The notes under the pieces are model-generated. The model did not search any database, was not told the origin of the DNA, and worked only from the letters and a program-made list of their open reading frames with translations. This document shows, piece by piece, positions 50,883-60,975 of a stretch of DNA of 64,000 bases (position 1 is its first letter; each line of letters starts with the position of its first letter). The translations under genes were made by a program, and so were the position numbers. The stretch is taken from contig SUUZ01000001.1 in the NCBI GenBank assembly GCA_015062235.1, positions 124,001 through 188,000 on the forward strand, written 5' to 3'. This DNA comes from Alphaproteobacteria bacterium (lineage in GTDB: Bacteria; Pseudomonadota; Alphaproteobacteria; RF32; CAG-239).

Positions 50883-52553
50883 ATGAAAAATCATGATGAA
50901 TTGACTGCCGCAGACTTATACAATCTCAAATTCGCTGAAATTGATGAAATACAAACAAGTATTGATGCACAAAATATGGCAACCATTGAATCAGCTTTTA
51001 AACAAGGACGTATAAATGACGAAGAATACGACTATATGATGGCTTTCTTCCGTGATGGCATGGGAGTATATCGTGAAGTTTATCGTTCACTATATGAAAC
51101 TTTTGGTTCGCCCATATATACAGCTGATTTTCAACCACAAACAGGCGAAGTTAAACGTGATCAAAACGGAAAAGCTATTGACTATAGTCTTAAAGTCGTT
51201 ACACCATTTGTCTACACTAAATTAAAATTTAGTGATAAAAATAACAATGCTATTCATGTAATATTTCCCAAAATGAAATCTGCCGAAAGAGCCATTGAAA
51301 AGATAGATAAAGAATTCGGACGAGAGTACAATAAACTATATCAAGCTGCAACAGATGTTTTTTTCTTAGATGAAGATAGAGATGCCTACATTGAAAGAAT
51401 TCAAAGTTTGCCTAAAAGCACTTCTCAGCTTCACGATATCCTTCGTCTAACAATCACCTGTAAATACCTACACGACGTCAAACGTATAAAACGCAAATTT
51501 TCGGAAAATACTAACAAGTTTTACCATATAAATCCCGAAGAAACTAGAGATAGATTTGATAAGCCGTTATATAAAAATAAAAATAGATATTATGACATCA
51601 AAATGATTATGCATCAAAAGACAAACAACGGACAAACTTTTGATGTTGAAGTTCAACTCAAAATTAACACTCTATTTAGAGGCGATATTCGTACCCACGG
51701 CATATATGAAAGAATGCGTAAAATAGAAGCAATGCAAAGCCCTAGCGATCCCGCACCATTAAGAGAAAGCCAAAATCAAAGTATCAAATTGCTTGATAAC
51801 CTTCGAACAAGAATTGATATAAACGCTGTACACCAGTACAATATGATGGTTATAGATAAAATATTTCGTATTGAAGATAATGATTATCGTCCTTTAAGGG
51901 TTGTACCTGATAATGCCGATGGAACTTACGAAAAGTGCTGTAATTTTATTACCGACGGATATTTAGTTGAATCTTACCAAAAATTTGATCCAACAACTGC
52001 TTTTTCTGCAGATGATGAAGTTAATAAGATGGCGTTTCTCAAATTAATTGGAGCTTTACCAAAAGGTTTTGATGAATTTTCTGAGAATGCTTCGGCAGAA
52101 ATAAATAATAAATTTAACAAGTTAGACCATGCTGGTCGCAGACAGTTTCAAAAGATAAATGATGTAGCTACTCGTTATCAACATATAATTCAACAACAAA
52201 TAGATAATCAGATAATAAATGATTTAGCTGAGGCCTATACCGACTTTGCATTTAAAGATACTTTTGATCCTCAAAGTACAGAAAGTAAAATGTGTTATTT
52301 AACCTTAGTTGGACAACTACCACCATTTTTTAGCAAAACTAGTAAAGAAGCTGATGAACAAATTCAACAACAATTCCAAGCTATTTTTACTGATACTAGT
52401 TCCCAACAGCATCAACAAGCTAGAGCAGAACTAGAAAATATTATAGATGTTGCCAAAAAAAATCAAAGAATTATTCGTCAACAAATAAATAGGCGACGTT
52501 ATAATCAAAATCAAACTGCAAACTCTTCACCAATTATACCAAAAACTCGCTAA
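50883..52553 (+). CDS. RelA/SpoT-like nucleotidyltransferase with duplicated C-terminus
   Basis: A 556-residue soluble protein. Residues about 105-260 resemble the RelA/SpoT synthetase fold: IFPKMKSAERAIEKI like the RxKSxxSxxxK block, LHDILRLTITCKYLHDVKRI like the DIxGxRV block, then YYDIKMIMHQ and VEVQLKINTLF like ExQIRT. The catalytic details differ from true (p)ppGpp synthetases, so activity is unknown. Residues about 355-445 and 447-535 are a tandem duplication (KMAFLKLIGALP / KMCYLTLVGQLP; HIIQQQI / RIIRQQI). No start problem: a clear promoter-rich gap precedes. An effector or toxin-like synthetase is possible. Confidence 0.7.
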   Translation: MKNHDELTAADLYNLKFAEIDEIQTSIDAQNMATIESAFKQGRINDEEYDYMMAFFRDGMGVYREVYRSLYETFGSPIYTADFQPQTGEVKRDQNGKAIDYSLKVVTPFVYTKLKFSDKNNNAIHVIFPKMKSAERAIEKIDKEFGREYNKLYQAATDVFFLDEDRDAYIERIQSLPKSTSQLHDILRLTITCKYLHDVKRIKRKFSENTNKFYHINPEETRDRFDKPLYKNKNRYYDIKMIMHQKTNNGQTFDVEVQLKINTLFRGDIRTHGIYERMRKIEAMQSPSDPAPLRESQNQSIKLLDNLRTRIDINAVHQYNMMVIDKIFRIEDNDYRPLRVVPDNADGTYEKCCNFITDGYLVESYQKFDPTTAFSADDEVNKMAFLKLIGALPKGFDEFSENASAEINNKFNKLDHAGRRQFQKINDVATRYQHIIQQQIDNQIINDLAEAYTDFAFKDTFDPQSTESKMCYLTLVGQLPPFFSKTSKEADEQIQQQFQAIFTDTSSQQHQQARAELENIIDVAKKNQRIIRQQINRRRYNQNQTANSSPIIPKTR

Positions 52554-52566
52554 CGCGAGTTTTTTA
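52543..52566 (+). terminator. Terminator built around the stop codon
   Basis: ACTCGC (52545-52550) pairs with GCGAGT (52555-52560); the loop TAAC contains the TAA stop of the RelA/SpoT-like gene. Five T follow. The convergent fmt ends at 52567. Confidence 0.75.
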
Positions 52567-53466
52567 CTATACAAAGCTAAATCCACGAAGCAATTCTTCT
52601 GTTAACATAGCTCTTTTACCTTGCCTTTGTATTTGTAAAACTTCTAATGCTTTACTTTTGCATCCAATAATCAAGCGTTTGTTATCACTAAATAACTCGC
52701 CGATTTTCAAACCGCGCTCATTATCAACCACTATGCATTTTAGCAACTTAAATCGCTCATTTCTATATTCAAAATAAGTTGCTGGATAAGGATTAAATGC
52801 TCTAATTTTGCGCTCCAAATAAACTGCATCATTATCAAAATCAAGTTTTGATTCTTCTTTCTCTATTTTAGCCGCATAAGTTACTAAATCCTCATTTTGT
52901 GGCTCTGGTTTAATGTTATCCAAATTATCCAACACATCAATCATCAATTCAGCACCAAGCTTTGCCATTTTATCATGTAAGCTTCCAACAGTCATATCTT
53001 CATCAATAACAATTTCACCTTTTTTATACATTGCACCAGCATCTAGCGCTTCTACAACTTGCATAATAGTAATTCCTGTCTTTTCATCACCAGCTTCTAT
53101 AGCTCGTTGCATTGGTGCCGCACCACGCCATCTAGGCAATAACGAGCCATGTACATTCAAACACCCCTTAGGAAATGCCTCTATAATTTCTTTAGGTAAA
53201 ATCAATCCATAAGCCGCCACAATTGAAATATCAGCTTTTAATTCTGCGAATCTAACCTGTTCTTCAACACTACGCAAGCTCTTAGGAGTACGTACCTTAA
53301 TACCATTAGTCTCTGCCCACAAATGAACAGGAGATTTTTGCAATTCTTTTCCTCTACCTGCTTCCTTAGGTGCACGAGTATACACACATACTATCTCATG
53401 TTTTTTATTCAATTCTTCCAAAACAGGTAATGCAAATTCTGGTGTTCCCATAAAAACTATTTTCAT
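52567..53466 (-). CDS. fmt: Methionyl-tRNA formyltransferase
   Basis: A 299-residue enzyme formylating initiator Met-tRNA. The N-terminal signature is KIVFMGTPEFALPVL; the active-site Asn/His/Asp set is in NVHGSLLPRWRGAAP with the characteristic SLLP and RWRGAAP. The C-terminal OB-like domain (about 205-299) binds tRNA. The ATG at 53466 is preceded by GAGG; a TTG one codon earlier is in frame. It follows era on the same strand. Its usual partner def is not adjacent. Confidence 0.95.
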   Translation of the reverse strand: MKIVFMGTPEFALPVLEELNKKHEIVCVYTRAPKEAGRGKELQKSPVHLWAETNGIKVRTPKSLRSVEEQVRFAELKADISIVAAYGLILPKEIIEAFPKGCLNVHGSLLPRWRGAAPMQRAIEAGDEKTGITIMQVVEALDAGAMYKKGEIVIDEDMTVGSLHDKMAKLGAELMIDVLDNLDNIKPEPQNEDLVTYAAKIEKEESKLDFDNDAVYLERKIRAFNPYPATYFEYRNERFKLLKCIVVDNERGLKIGELFSDNKRLIIGCKSKALEVLQIQRQGKRAMLTEELLRGFSFV

Positions 53467-53496
53467 CAACCAACCTCTATCAAACTAAAAAAAATG

Positions 53497-54405
53497 TTAA
53501 GCTTTAAAATCAAGTCCCCAAACCGAATATCTACCAGCATCTTCTTGCCAATTTTCTCTGACCTTAACAAACAAAAACAAATGAACCCGACACTCAAAAA
53601 GCTCTTCAATTTCTCGTCTTGCTGATTGTCCTATACGTTTAATCATACTACCTGCTTTACCAAGCACTATTACCTTTTGATTATCACGCTCAACATAAAT
53701 AGTAATTTCTGCCCGCACCGAACCATCTTCACGCCTTTCCCAAAGTTCTGGCTCAACAGTTAAAGAATAAGGTAGTTCTTGATGCAAAAACAAAAATAAT
53801 TTTTCACGCACAATTTCTGCTGCCAATAACTTCAATGGCATATCAGAAATTTGCTCTTCTGGATAATACCAAGGACTAATAGGTAAATTATCCGCTAAAT
53901 ACTTATAAAAATCATCAATATTTTTACCAGTAGTTGCTGATATAAAAAATGTTTCTACAAAACTATATTCATCGTTAAGAGCTTTGCTCAATCCTAACAA
54001 AGCATCTTTATGAACTAAATCAACCTTATTAATTACCAAAACAGCTTTTTTATTTTTTTTCTTCAATCTAGCAATAATACTACGAGTTTCATCATCAAAA
54101 CCTCTCTTAGCATCAACCACAAGTACAGTTATATCAGCATCCTTAACTCCATCCCATGCCGACGTAACCATAGCTCTATCCAACCTACGTTTTGGTTTAA
54201 AAATTCCAGGTGTATCAACAAAAATTATTTGTGTATTTTCAAAAATACCAATTCCTCTGACCAATGTTCTTGTTGTTTGAACTTTTGGCGATACAATCGA
54301 AACTTTAGATCCTGCAAAATGATTAGTTATAGTAGATTTTCCAGCATTAGGAGCACCTATCAAAGCTACAAAACCACATCTTGTTGCTTTAACATTCTCA
54401 CTCAC
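53497..54405 (-). CDS. era: GTPase Era
   Basis: A 302-residue GTPase that assists 16S rRNA maturation. G1 is GAPNAGKST, G2 has the TTR of VQTTRTLVRG, G3 is DTPG, and G4 is NKVD. A KH domain at the C-terminus (about 205-290) includes VIVLGKAGSMIKRIG. The start is GTG, overlapping the rnc stop (GTGA), so the pair is coupled. The arrangement rnc-era is near universal in proteobacteria. Confidence 0.96.
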   Translation of the reverse strand: MSENVKATRCGFVALIGAPNAGKSTITNHFAGSKVSIVSPKVQTTRTLVRGIGIFENTQIIFVDTPGIFKPKRRLDRAMVTSAWDGVKDADITVLVVDAKRGFDDETRSIIARLKKKNKKAVLVINKVDLVHKDALLGLSKALNDEYSFVETFFISATTGKNIDDFYKYLADNLPISPWYYPEEQISDMPLKLLAAEIVREKLFLFLHQELPYSLTVEPELWERREDGSVRAEITIYVERDNQKVIVLGKAGSMIKRIGQSARREIEELFECRVHLFLFVKVRENWQEDAGRYSVWGLDFKA

Positions 54406-55049
54406 TTCATTATCTCCAACAAGGCTTTAGCTGCAGCAAACTCAGCCATTTTCTTATTACGCCCTTTACCTATTGCGTTTTTATCATTACCCAAACTTAC
54501 CTCAACACTAAAAAGAGGTTCGTGCTCGCTACCTTCTCTAGCAACTACCTTATAATTAGGCGTGCCAAAACCCATTGCATGAGCAACTTCTTGTAATTCT
54601 GTTTTACTATCTTTAGGTGGTGCAACATTTTTATCAATTAATTCTCGCCAATGATTATCAACAAATTCCACCGCAGCATCAACTCCTGCATCTACATATA
54701 TTGCACCAATAACAGCTTCACAAACATCACACAATACATTTTCATTTTGACGTAATTCATCAGTGTTAACAATCATAAAAACATCTAGACCTAACTTCAA
54801 AGCAACCTCTGAAACAGTCTCTTTACATACCAAACCAACAAATCTCTGTGATAAACTACCTTCAGGCTCATTAGGAAACAACTTATATAACAAAGAAGCA
54901 ACGGCAAGACCTAAAACACGATCACCCAAAAATTCCAATCTTTCATAATTAGCTTTAGAATCAGAATTTATACTAGCATGGGTAATTGCTTTATACAGTA
55001 AACCAACATCCTTAAACGTGTATTTTAATATACGTTGCAAATCTTCCAT
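54402..55049 (-). CDS. rnc: Ribonuclease III
   Basis: A 215-residue dsRNA-specific endonuclease. The catalytic signature is YERLEFLGDRVLGL; the second acidic cluster is DVCEAVIGAIYVDAG. A dsRNA-binding domain follows (about 150-215, SKTELQEVAHAMG ... AEFAAAKALLEIM). Length is normal. It is coupled to era and 11 bases after lepB. Confidence 0.96.
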   Translation of the reverse strand: MEDLQRILKYTFKDVGLLYKAITHASINSDSKANYERLEFLGDRVLGLAVASLLYKLFPNEPEGSLSQRFVGLVCKETVSEVALKLGLDVFMIVNTDELRQNENVLCDVCEAVIGAIYVDAGVDAAVEFVDNHWRELIDKNVAPPKDSKTELQEVAHAMGFGTPNYKVVAREGSEHEPLFSVEVSLGNDKNAIGKGRNKKMAEFAAAKALLEIMK

Positions 55050-55060
55050 TCGCTAAACCT

Positions 55061-55801
55061 TTAGTCAATTTTATTAAACAAACGAGACCAACGTATCTTC
55101 TTCGGCCATGTCCAAGGTTTATACCAAGCATCCTCATCATTATGTGAAAAGAATAAAAAACGAGCCTTTCCAACCAAATTTTCAGCAGGAACAAAACCAA
55201 CATTCACGCGACTATCATCTGAACGATCTCGATTATCTCCCATCATAAAATAGCTGCCATCTGGAATTTTAACTTCTTCAAAATCATCATTAATTTCAGA
55301 ATCCGAAACTTCCAAAATAAAGTGCTCTTTTCCCTCTGGTAAAACCTCTACGTACTTATTATATCTTTCAGCACCACCAAATTTATTTCTAATTACAAAT
55401 TCTTGCTCATTTTTACGCTCAAGTTGTTTCCCATTAATGTATAAGCGACCATTTTCTAGTTTTACCAAATCACCTGGTAAACCTATAACTCTCTTAATAT
55501 AGTCCGTTGAATTATCTTGAGGATTTTTAAATACTACAACATCACCACGTTTGGGGGCATCTTGCCAAATCCTTCCCTCAAACAAAGGCAAGCTAAATGG
55601 GAACGAGTGTTTTGAATATCCATAGGTATACTTTGAAACAAATAAATAATCACCTACATATAAAGTAGGATACATCGATCCAGATGGTATTTTAAAAGGT
55701 TCAAACCAAAGACTACGAATAACTACAGCAATCAAAATTGCATAAACAATCGTTTTTATTGTATCTACAAAACTTTCCTCTTTTTCCATTATTCTTTCCA
55801 A
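55061..55801 (-). CDS. lepB: Signal peptidase I
   Basis: A 246-residue leader peptidase. The N-terminal membrane segment is about 12-30. The catalytic Ser is in PSGSMYPTLYVGDYLFVSKY, the catalytic Lys in DYIKRVIGLPGD, and the closing motif is GDNRDRSDDSR. It cleaves signal peptides in the periplasm. The gene lies between acpS and rnc on the same strand, the conserved acpS-lepB-rnc-era order. Confidence 0.95.
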   Translation of the reverse strand: MERIMEKEESFVDTIKTIVYAILIAVVIRSLWFEPFKIPSGSMYPTLYVGDYLFVSKYTYGYSKHSFPFSLPLFEGRIWQDAPKRGDVVVFKNPQDNSTDYIKRVIGLPGDLVKLENGRLYINGKQLERKNEQEFVIRNKFGGAERYNKYVEVLPEGKEHFILEVSDSEINDDFEEVKIPDGSYFMMGDNRDRSDDSRVNVGFVPAENLVGKARFLFFSHNDEDAWYKPWTWPKKIRWSRLFNKID

Positions 55802-55860
55802 CTTTCAATATGTAAGCACCAAGTCTGCGCCCATAATACAACGTTTTTTTTAATACACAA

Positions 55861-56250
55861 CTACATTTTTTCAATAATAACAATCGCTTGAGCAAAAGGT
55901 TTATCATCACTCAAACTCACCAAAATATTTGCTTTACCATTTCCAATCTTATGGTCTAAAATTTCTTTAGCTTTACCACTAAAATTTATTTCAGGTTTTC
56001 CCAAACTATCATGCGAAAGTTCAATATCGGCAAAATTTATACCTTGTACAAATCCTGTTCCTAAAGCTTTTACAGCCGCTTCTTTCACTGCCCATATTTT
56101 AGCTAGTTTAGTTTTTATATCTTTACATTCCTGCAAGTAAATCTTTTCTTGTTTTGAACATATCCTATCAATAAACTGAGATTGATTTTTTTCCAAAACA
56201 GTAGCTATTCTATCAATACTTACAATATCTGTACCTAATCCAATAATCAT
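55861..56250 (-). CDS. acpS: Holo-ACP synthase
   Basis: A 129-residue trimeric phosphopantetheinyl transferase that activates acyl carrier protein. Signature motifs are IIGLGTDIVSIDRI at the N-terminus and AKIWAVKEAAVKALGTGF, containing the magnesium ligand and WxxKEA. It overlaps the DUF2062 gene by four bases (ATGA). This enzyme could not act on the serine-less ACP-like protein at 29.3 kb. Confidence 0.95.
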   Translation of the reverse strand: MIIGLGTDIVSIDRIATVLEKNQSQFIDRICSKQEKIYLQECKDIKTKLAKIWAVKEAAVKALGTGFVQGINFADIELSHDSLGKPEINFSGKAKEILDHKIGNGKANILVSLSDDKPFAQAIVIIEKM

Positions 56251-56807
56251 GATTTCACAACTTTCTTTCGTCTAGCAATTTTTGCTAATGCTGTATCAAA
56301 AATATAAAAACTCAACAACCAAAAAATAATATAAAAAGGAATACAACCAATCATCATTGGCCACAAAATAGGCCAAACATCGTTAAACACTGTAGCAAAA
56401 TCAAATTCAATCAACGCTTTAAATGCATTAGCAAATGTTGTTTCAAAATCAACATTAACAACATCTGTATGGTTTATTCCTAGCATTTTGCGTCCCGTAT
56501 ACAAAACCGAAACCCAAATAAAAGGAAACGTCCATGGATTACCCGCCGCTGTTCCTATAGCACTAGCTAAAATATTTCCCCTAACCAACCAAGCTGTAAC
56601 AGCTGCTAATACAAAATGAAATCCAACAAAAGGCGTAAAAGAAATAGCAACACCACAAGCAACACCAGCTGCGATCTCTCTTGGAGTACCTTTCAAACGA
56701 TCAAGTCGTGCAATAATATACTGTCCATACCTTTTCCAACCCAGTCGGGGCCAAAATAAATTCAATAATCGTTCTTTTAAACTCACCTTTACTCTACGCT
56801 TGAACAT
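56247..56807 (-). CDS. DUF2062 membrane protein
   Basis: A 186-residue inner-membrane protein of the DUF2062 family. Conserved features are GTPREIAAGVACGVAISFTP and TAAGNPWTFPFIW, with three or four hydrophobic segments. In proteobacteria it is often near relA/spoT or cell-envelope genes; the role is unknown. It follows relA/spoT by 12 bases and overlaps acpS by four. Confidence 0.88.
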   Translation of the reverse strand: MFKRRVKVSLKERLLNLFWPRLGWKRYGQYIIARLDRLKGTPREIAAGVACGVAISFTPFVGFHFVLAAVTAWLVRGNILASAIGTAAGNPWTFPFIWVSVLYTGRKMLGINHTDVVNVDFETTFANAFKALIEFDFATVFNDVWPILWPMMIGCIPFYIIFWLLSFYIFDTALAKIARRKKVVKS

Positions 56808-56819
56808 TAACTACTCCAA

Positions 56820-58973
56820 TTATTGATTTGCTCTTGCCACATACGAAACTACTTTCGAAGCTTTTAATGATGCAATGATATCGGTTAAATGTTTTAAATC
56901 CCTAACCTCAACATCAACTATTAACTCAAAATAACTGAGTGTTCTATTTGTAATATTTAAGTTAGCAATATTCCCTTCATTTCTAGCAATCATATTTGAT
57001 AAGTCTCCCAAACTGCCAGGTTCATTAGCCAAAATAAGCTTAATACGTCCTATATGTGCCCTATCGCCAACCGCATCTCCCCAAGATATATCCAACCAGC
57101 GTTCTGGTTCTGAGGCATATTTTTCCAAAGCTTTACAATCTATTGAATGTACTGCAACACCTTTACCTGTTGTCACAATACCTACAATTCTATCACCTGG
57201 CAATGGATGACAACACCCAGCAAAATGTACAGCCATCCCTGGTATTAAACCTTTAAGTTGTATCGGTTCAGCCTTACCATTCTTTTTATCTGATTTACCA
57301 AACCCTCTAACTTTAAACGATTTAACAACTTTGCCCAATTTAGATTGCTTATAACTTGGATACACAGCTTTCATAACATCCCAAGCTGTAACTAGTCCTT
57401 CGCCAACTTTTGCATAAATATCCTCAACTGATTCAGCTTCAAAATTTGGTAATACACCAATTAACCCTTTTTCGCTGAATTCCAAGTTTTCTCCCTTAAA
57501 TGTTCTTTCAAGCATTTGTTCACCTAATGCTACAAATTGCTCACGCTTGTTAGCTCTAACATATCGCCTAATTGCAGCTTTTGCCTTACCTGTAACAACA
57601 AATCTATCCCATTCAGGTGATGGATGTTGCGCCTTAGATGTCAAAATTTCAACTTGATCACCATTTTGTAAGACTGTACGCAATGGCTTAATTTCGCCAT
57701 TAATCTTGGCTCCAACACAAGTGTTGCCAACTTTTGAATGCACTGCATAAGCAAAATCAACTGGTGTTGAATTAACTGGCAAACCAATCAAATCACCCTT
57801 AGGTGTAAAACAAAACACCTGATCATTATACATTTCCAATTTAGTATTTTCTAAAAATTCTTCAGGATTAGACGCTTCTTCCAAAATTTCTAAAAGTTCT
57901 TGTATCCAACGGAAATTCTTGCCAACAACTTTCTCACCTTGTTTGTAAGCCCAGTGCGCTGCCACACCTTTTTCATTAACCTCGTGCATCTCAGAAGTTC
58001 TAATTTGGATTTCAATTCGCGTATTTTCTGGTCCAATAACACCTGTATGCAACGACTTATAACCATTGGGTTTGGGTGTGGATATATAATCCTTAAAACG
58101 ACGAGGAACCATGTGATACTTACTATGAACAATACCCAATGCTTGATAACAAGCTCCTACATCATCAACAATAATTCTAAACGCCATAATATCCGACAAC
58201 TGTTCAAATGATGCATTTTTCTTCTGCATCTTTCGCCAAATTGAATAAGGCGATTTTTCTCTTCCTGAGATAGAAGCTCTAACCCCGCCTTCTTTCATAT
58301 CCTTTCCTAGTTGCTCAATAATAGCTGGAACAATATTAGTTCCTTGTTCTCTCAAAAAGTTAAGACGTGTGGTAATTGACTCATATGCTTCTTTATGCAG
58401 TTCTCTAAAAGCTATTTCTTCCAATTCACTTTTAATCTCTTGCATGCCGATTCTTTCTGCTAATGGCGCATAAATATCTAACGTTTCACGAGCAACACGC
58501 ATTCTTTTTTCTTCAGGACAAAAGTGAAGCGTCCTCATATTATGAAGCCTATCTGCCAATTTAATTAGCAGCACTCTAATATCCTCGGACATAGCCAAAA
58601 GTAATTTACGAAAATTTTCGGCTTGTTTAGTATCTTTTGACTTCAACTCAATCATTGCCAATTTAGTCAAACCATCAACAATTTGCGCCACCTGAGCTCC
58701 AAATAACTCTTTAATTTCACTAACTGTAGCATCTGTATCTTCTACTGTATCATGTAAAAGTCCTGCAATAATCGATGTCGAATCCAATTTAAATTTGGTT
58801 AAAATACCCGCAACTTCTATAGGATGTGAATAATAAGGATCTCCAGAAGTTCTAAGCTGTGCACCATGTTTTTTCATTGCATATACATAAGCACGATTCA
58901 AAGCATCTTCATCTGCATCACTATCATAAGATTTAACCAAATCAACTAATTCATACTGTCTTAACATTTTCAT
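56820..58973 (-). CDS. spoT: Bifunctional (p)ppGpp synthetase/hydrolase
   Basis: A 717-residue RSH enzyme controlling the stringent response. The hydrolase HD domain contains YYSHPIEVAGIL and GLLHDTVEDT, intact. The synthetase domain has SGREKSPYSIWRKMQ and YKSLHTGV with EIQIRTSEMHEV. TGS (FCFTPKGDLIGLP) and C-terminal ACT domains follow. Both activities appear intact, as in the single Rsh of alphaproteobacteria; the symbol rsh is equally apt. It starts a five-gene operon and may be co-transcribed with rpoZ, but a terminator lies between. Confidence 0.95.
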   Translation of the reverse strand: MKMLRQYELVDLVKSYDSDADEDALNRAYVYAMKKHGAQLRTSGDPYYSHPIEVAGILTKFKLDSTSIIAGLLHDTVEDTDATVSEIKELFGAQVAQIVDGLTKLAMIELKSKDTKQAENFRKLLLAMSEDIRVLLIKLADRLHNMRTLHFCPEEKRMRVARETLDIYAPLAERIGMQEIKSELEEIAFRELHKEAYESITTRLNFLREQGTNIVPAIIEQLGKDMKEGGVRASISGREKSPYSIWRKMQKKNASFEQLSDIMAFRIIVDDVGACYQALGIVHSKYHMVPRRFKDYISTPKPNGYKSLHTGVIGPENTRIEIQIRTSEMHEVNEKGVAAHWAYKQGEKVVGKNFRWIQELLEILEEASNPEEFLENTKLEMYNDQVFCFTPKGDLIGLPVNSTPVDFAYAVHSKVGNTCVGAKINGEIKPLRTVLQNGDQVEILTSKAQHPSPEWDRFVVTGKAKAAIRRYVRANKREQFVALGEQMLERTFKGENLEFSEKGLIGVLPNFEAESVEDIYAKVGEGLVTAWDVMKAVYPSYKQSKLGKVVKSFKVRGFGKSDKKNGKAEPIQLKGLIPGMAVHFAGCCHPLPGDRIVGIVTTGKGVAVHSIDCKALEKYASEPERWLDISWGDAVGDRAHIGRIKLILANEPGSLGDLSNMIARNEGNIANLNITNRTLSYFELIVDVEVRDLKHLTDIIASLKASKVVSYVARANQ

Positions 58974-59059
58974 TCACACTATAAAAAATTTCTGCTATTT
59001 TAATTTATACGCCACATTGTTTAAATAAATCTAAATTTATCTAGAGTTTAATGCAATAA

Positions 59060-59099
59060 AAAACCGTAAAATAAAATTATATTTATCTTACGGTTTTTT
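59060..59099 (-). terminator. Terminator after rpoZ
   Basis: AAAACCGTAA (59060-59069) pairs with TTACGGTTTT (59088-59097); a T run follows on the minus strand. It separates rpoZ from spoT. Confidence 0.85.
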
Positions 59100-59128
59100 C
59101 TTTTAGAAAAGATTATAATAGCTCTGAT

Positions 59129-59602
59129 TTATTCTTCGAAATCATCTCCCATATCAAAGCTTTCATCCCCAAGCATATCATCATCCATCAAATCATCTGC
59201 TTCATTCAATGCATCATCACCATCTAAATCTAACATATCATCTTCTGCTCCATGAATCTGCATAGCTTCTTCCAGCTCTCCCTGAGGTAAAAGCCCTGAA
59301 AATTGCTCATCCAAGTCAGCCAACTCTCTTTCTGCAGCCATAATTTCTAATTCTTCTTCTTCTGGTTCCTCAACTTCAACATATTTTTGCAAACCCATAA
59401 CCAACGAACGCTGCAATTCTTCAATACTTACAGTTTCTTCAGCAATTTCACGCAAAGCCACAACTGAATTCTTATCATTATCACGATCAACCGTCAAAGG
59501 AGAACCCGATGAAATATCTTTTGCACGTTGAGCAGCAACCATCAAAAGTTCATAACGATTAGGTATTTTATCCACACAATCTTCAACTGTAACACGAGCC
59601 AT
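59129..59602 (-). CDS. rpoZ: RNA polymerase omega subunit with acidic tail
   Basis: A 157-residue omega subunit that helps assemble the beta' subunit. The conserved core is [21 protein letters not shown] and [18 protein letters not shown]. Beyond residue 85 there is a long, strongly acidic tail, an extension also seen in alphaproteobacteria; E. coli omega is 91 residues. Its location upstream of spoT is conserved. AAGGAAAA precedes the ATG. Confidence 0.93.
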   Translation of the reverse strand: MARVTVEDCVDKIPNRYELLMVAAQRAKDISSGSPLTVDRDNDKNSVVALREIAEETVSIEELQRSLVMGLQKYVEVEEPEEEELEIMAAERELADLDEQFSGLLPQGELEEAMQIHGAEDDMLDLDGDDALNEADDLMDDDMLGDESFDMGDDFEE

Positions 59603-59724
59603 TTTATTTTCCTTCTTTCAATAAAAAAATACATTAGTTATACGATTCGTTCTATGTGTATAAACCACCTATTTAACAAAAAGCAAGAAAAAAATGATTT
59701 TTTATCGAAAAATCAATAAGATAT

Positions 59725-60975
59725 CTAATATCTACTTATTGGATACCCAAAAAGCATAAAACCATGTTTTTTTAATTTTTCTTCAAATTCTTTCCGATTC
59801 TTTTTATATTCAATAACATCGTTCAAAGGTGCTTTATGCGCCTGAATAATCGATTGCATTGTTGCAAACCTAATATTCCTCGTATATGTACTCAAACCAT
59901 AGGTTTCATCATCATAAATACCTTTTTGATATTCCCTTAAAGCCTGCACCACGCCTGTTCTAACATTAGCCACCCTATGAGCTTTTATCGTCTTATCGCA
60001 CGTATAGGCCCATTCATTTAACGTAAACCCTTCATTAGCAACTAACATTGCTAATTCCCGTTCTTTTCCTAATATTCTAGCTTTTTGTGCTAATCTATAA
60101 CAAGGATGAACTAAGTCCATTATCCCTGAGGGAACATATTTTCCAACCTCATCTTCTCGTTCATATGTAGACCATAAAATTGTTGCCCGTGATAACAAAA
60201 ACTTATTTTGAGGATCATTCGACCAATTGTCCACCGCATCTATTGTTGAAATAAAAGCCTTTATATCTGCAGAAGTTAGCAATGAATCTTTTGTTGGTTT
60301 TAACGTACGTAAATCACTCTTAGTTTTCTTGCCATCATCTTTATACCCTGGCATAAATTTTTCTGGTTTAACAATCTTTTTTATAGATTCATAAAAATCC
60401 TTATTATACCTAATTTTAGGATAATAACGTGTCATTTGAGGATATTCGATGTCTTCTTTATACCCAGGCCAAGCCTCAGGCATCAACAAAAAATACAAAT
60501 GAGGCGACAAAAATTCCAAATCCTCAATATCTTTTACCTGCTCAGCGATACGTGTAGGAAATTGATTTTTAGTTTCTTTTATACCTGGCAAATTAAGTAT
60601 TTTTTCCGACATATTAGGAACTTCAAATAACTGAGGTCCCAAATATTGATAATATTTTTTGGGAATCAAACTCAAAAACTCAATATAAAAATCTTCACTT
60701 TCGCCTTTAATTCTTTTTTCCTGCATACCATAGGTAGATATTGTTATATAAAAATCTCGATCGAATTCTCCAACTAAATCATAATAATTGTTGTACTTTT
60801 TATTATATTCATCATACTTTTCTATTGTTTTGTTAAGTTCTTCAATTGTTGGCAAGGTATCTTTTTCCATATCAACATCAAAATATTCAGCAAAATCTGA
60901 AATAGCTGCTAAGCAATCATTGCTTAGCAAAAAACAAAATAAAACCAATAACTTTAATGCTTGTTTCAAAATCAA
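59725..60975 (-). CDS. Exported protein of unknown function
   Basis: A 416-residue protein with a signal peptide (LKLLVLFCFLLSNDCLA, cleaved near residue 23) and no further membrane segment. The mature part is hydrophilic with many Tyr and Lys (YNKKYNNYYDLVGEFDRDFY) and a helical C-terminus. I recognise no family. It is convergent with nothing close and divergent from gcrA. A periplasmic location is likely. Confidence 0.7.
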   Translation of the reverse strand: MILKQALKLLVLFCFLLSNDCLAAISDFAEYFDVDMEKDTLPTIEELNKTIEKYDEYNKKYNNYYDLVGEFDRDFYITISTYGMQEKRIKGESEDFYIEFLSLIPKKYYQYLGPQLFEVPNMSEKILNLPGIKETKNQFPTRIAEQVKDIEDLEFLSPHLYFLLMPEAWPGYKEDIEYPQMTRYYPKIRYNKDFYESIKKIVKPEKFMPGYKDDGKKTKSDLRTLKPTKDSLLTSADIKAFISTIDAVDNWSNDPQNKFLLSRATILWSTYEREDEVGKYVPSGIMDLVHPCYRLAQKARILGKERELAMLVANEGFTLNEWAYTCDKTIKAHRVANVRTGVVQALREYQKGIYDDETYGLSTYTRNIRFATMQSIIQAHKAPLNDVIEYKKNRKEFEEKLKKHGFMLFGYPISRY

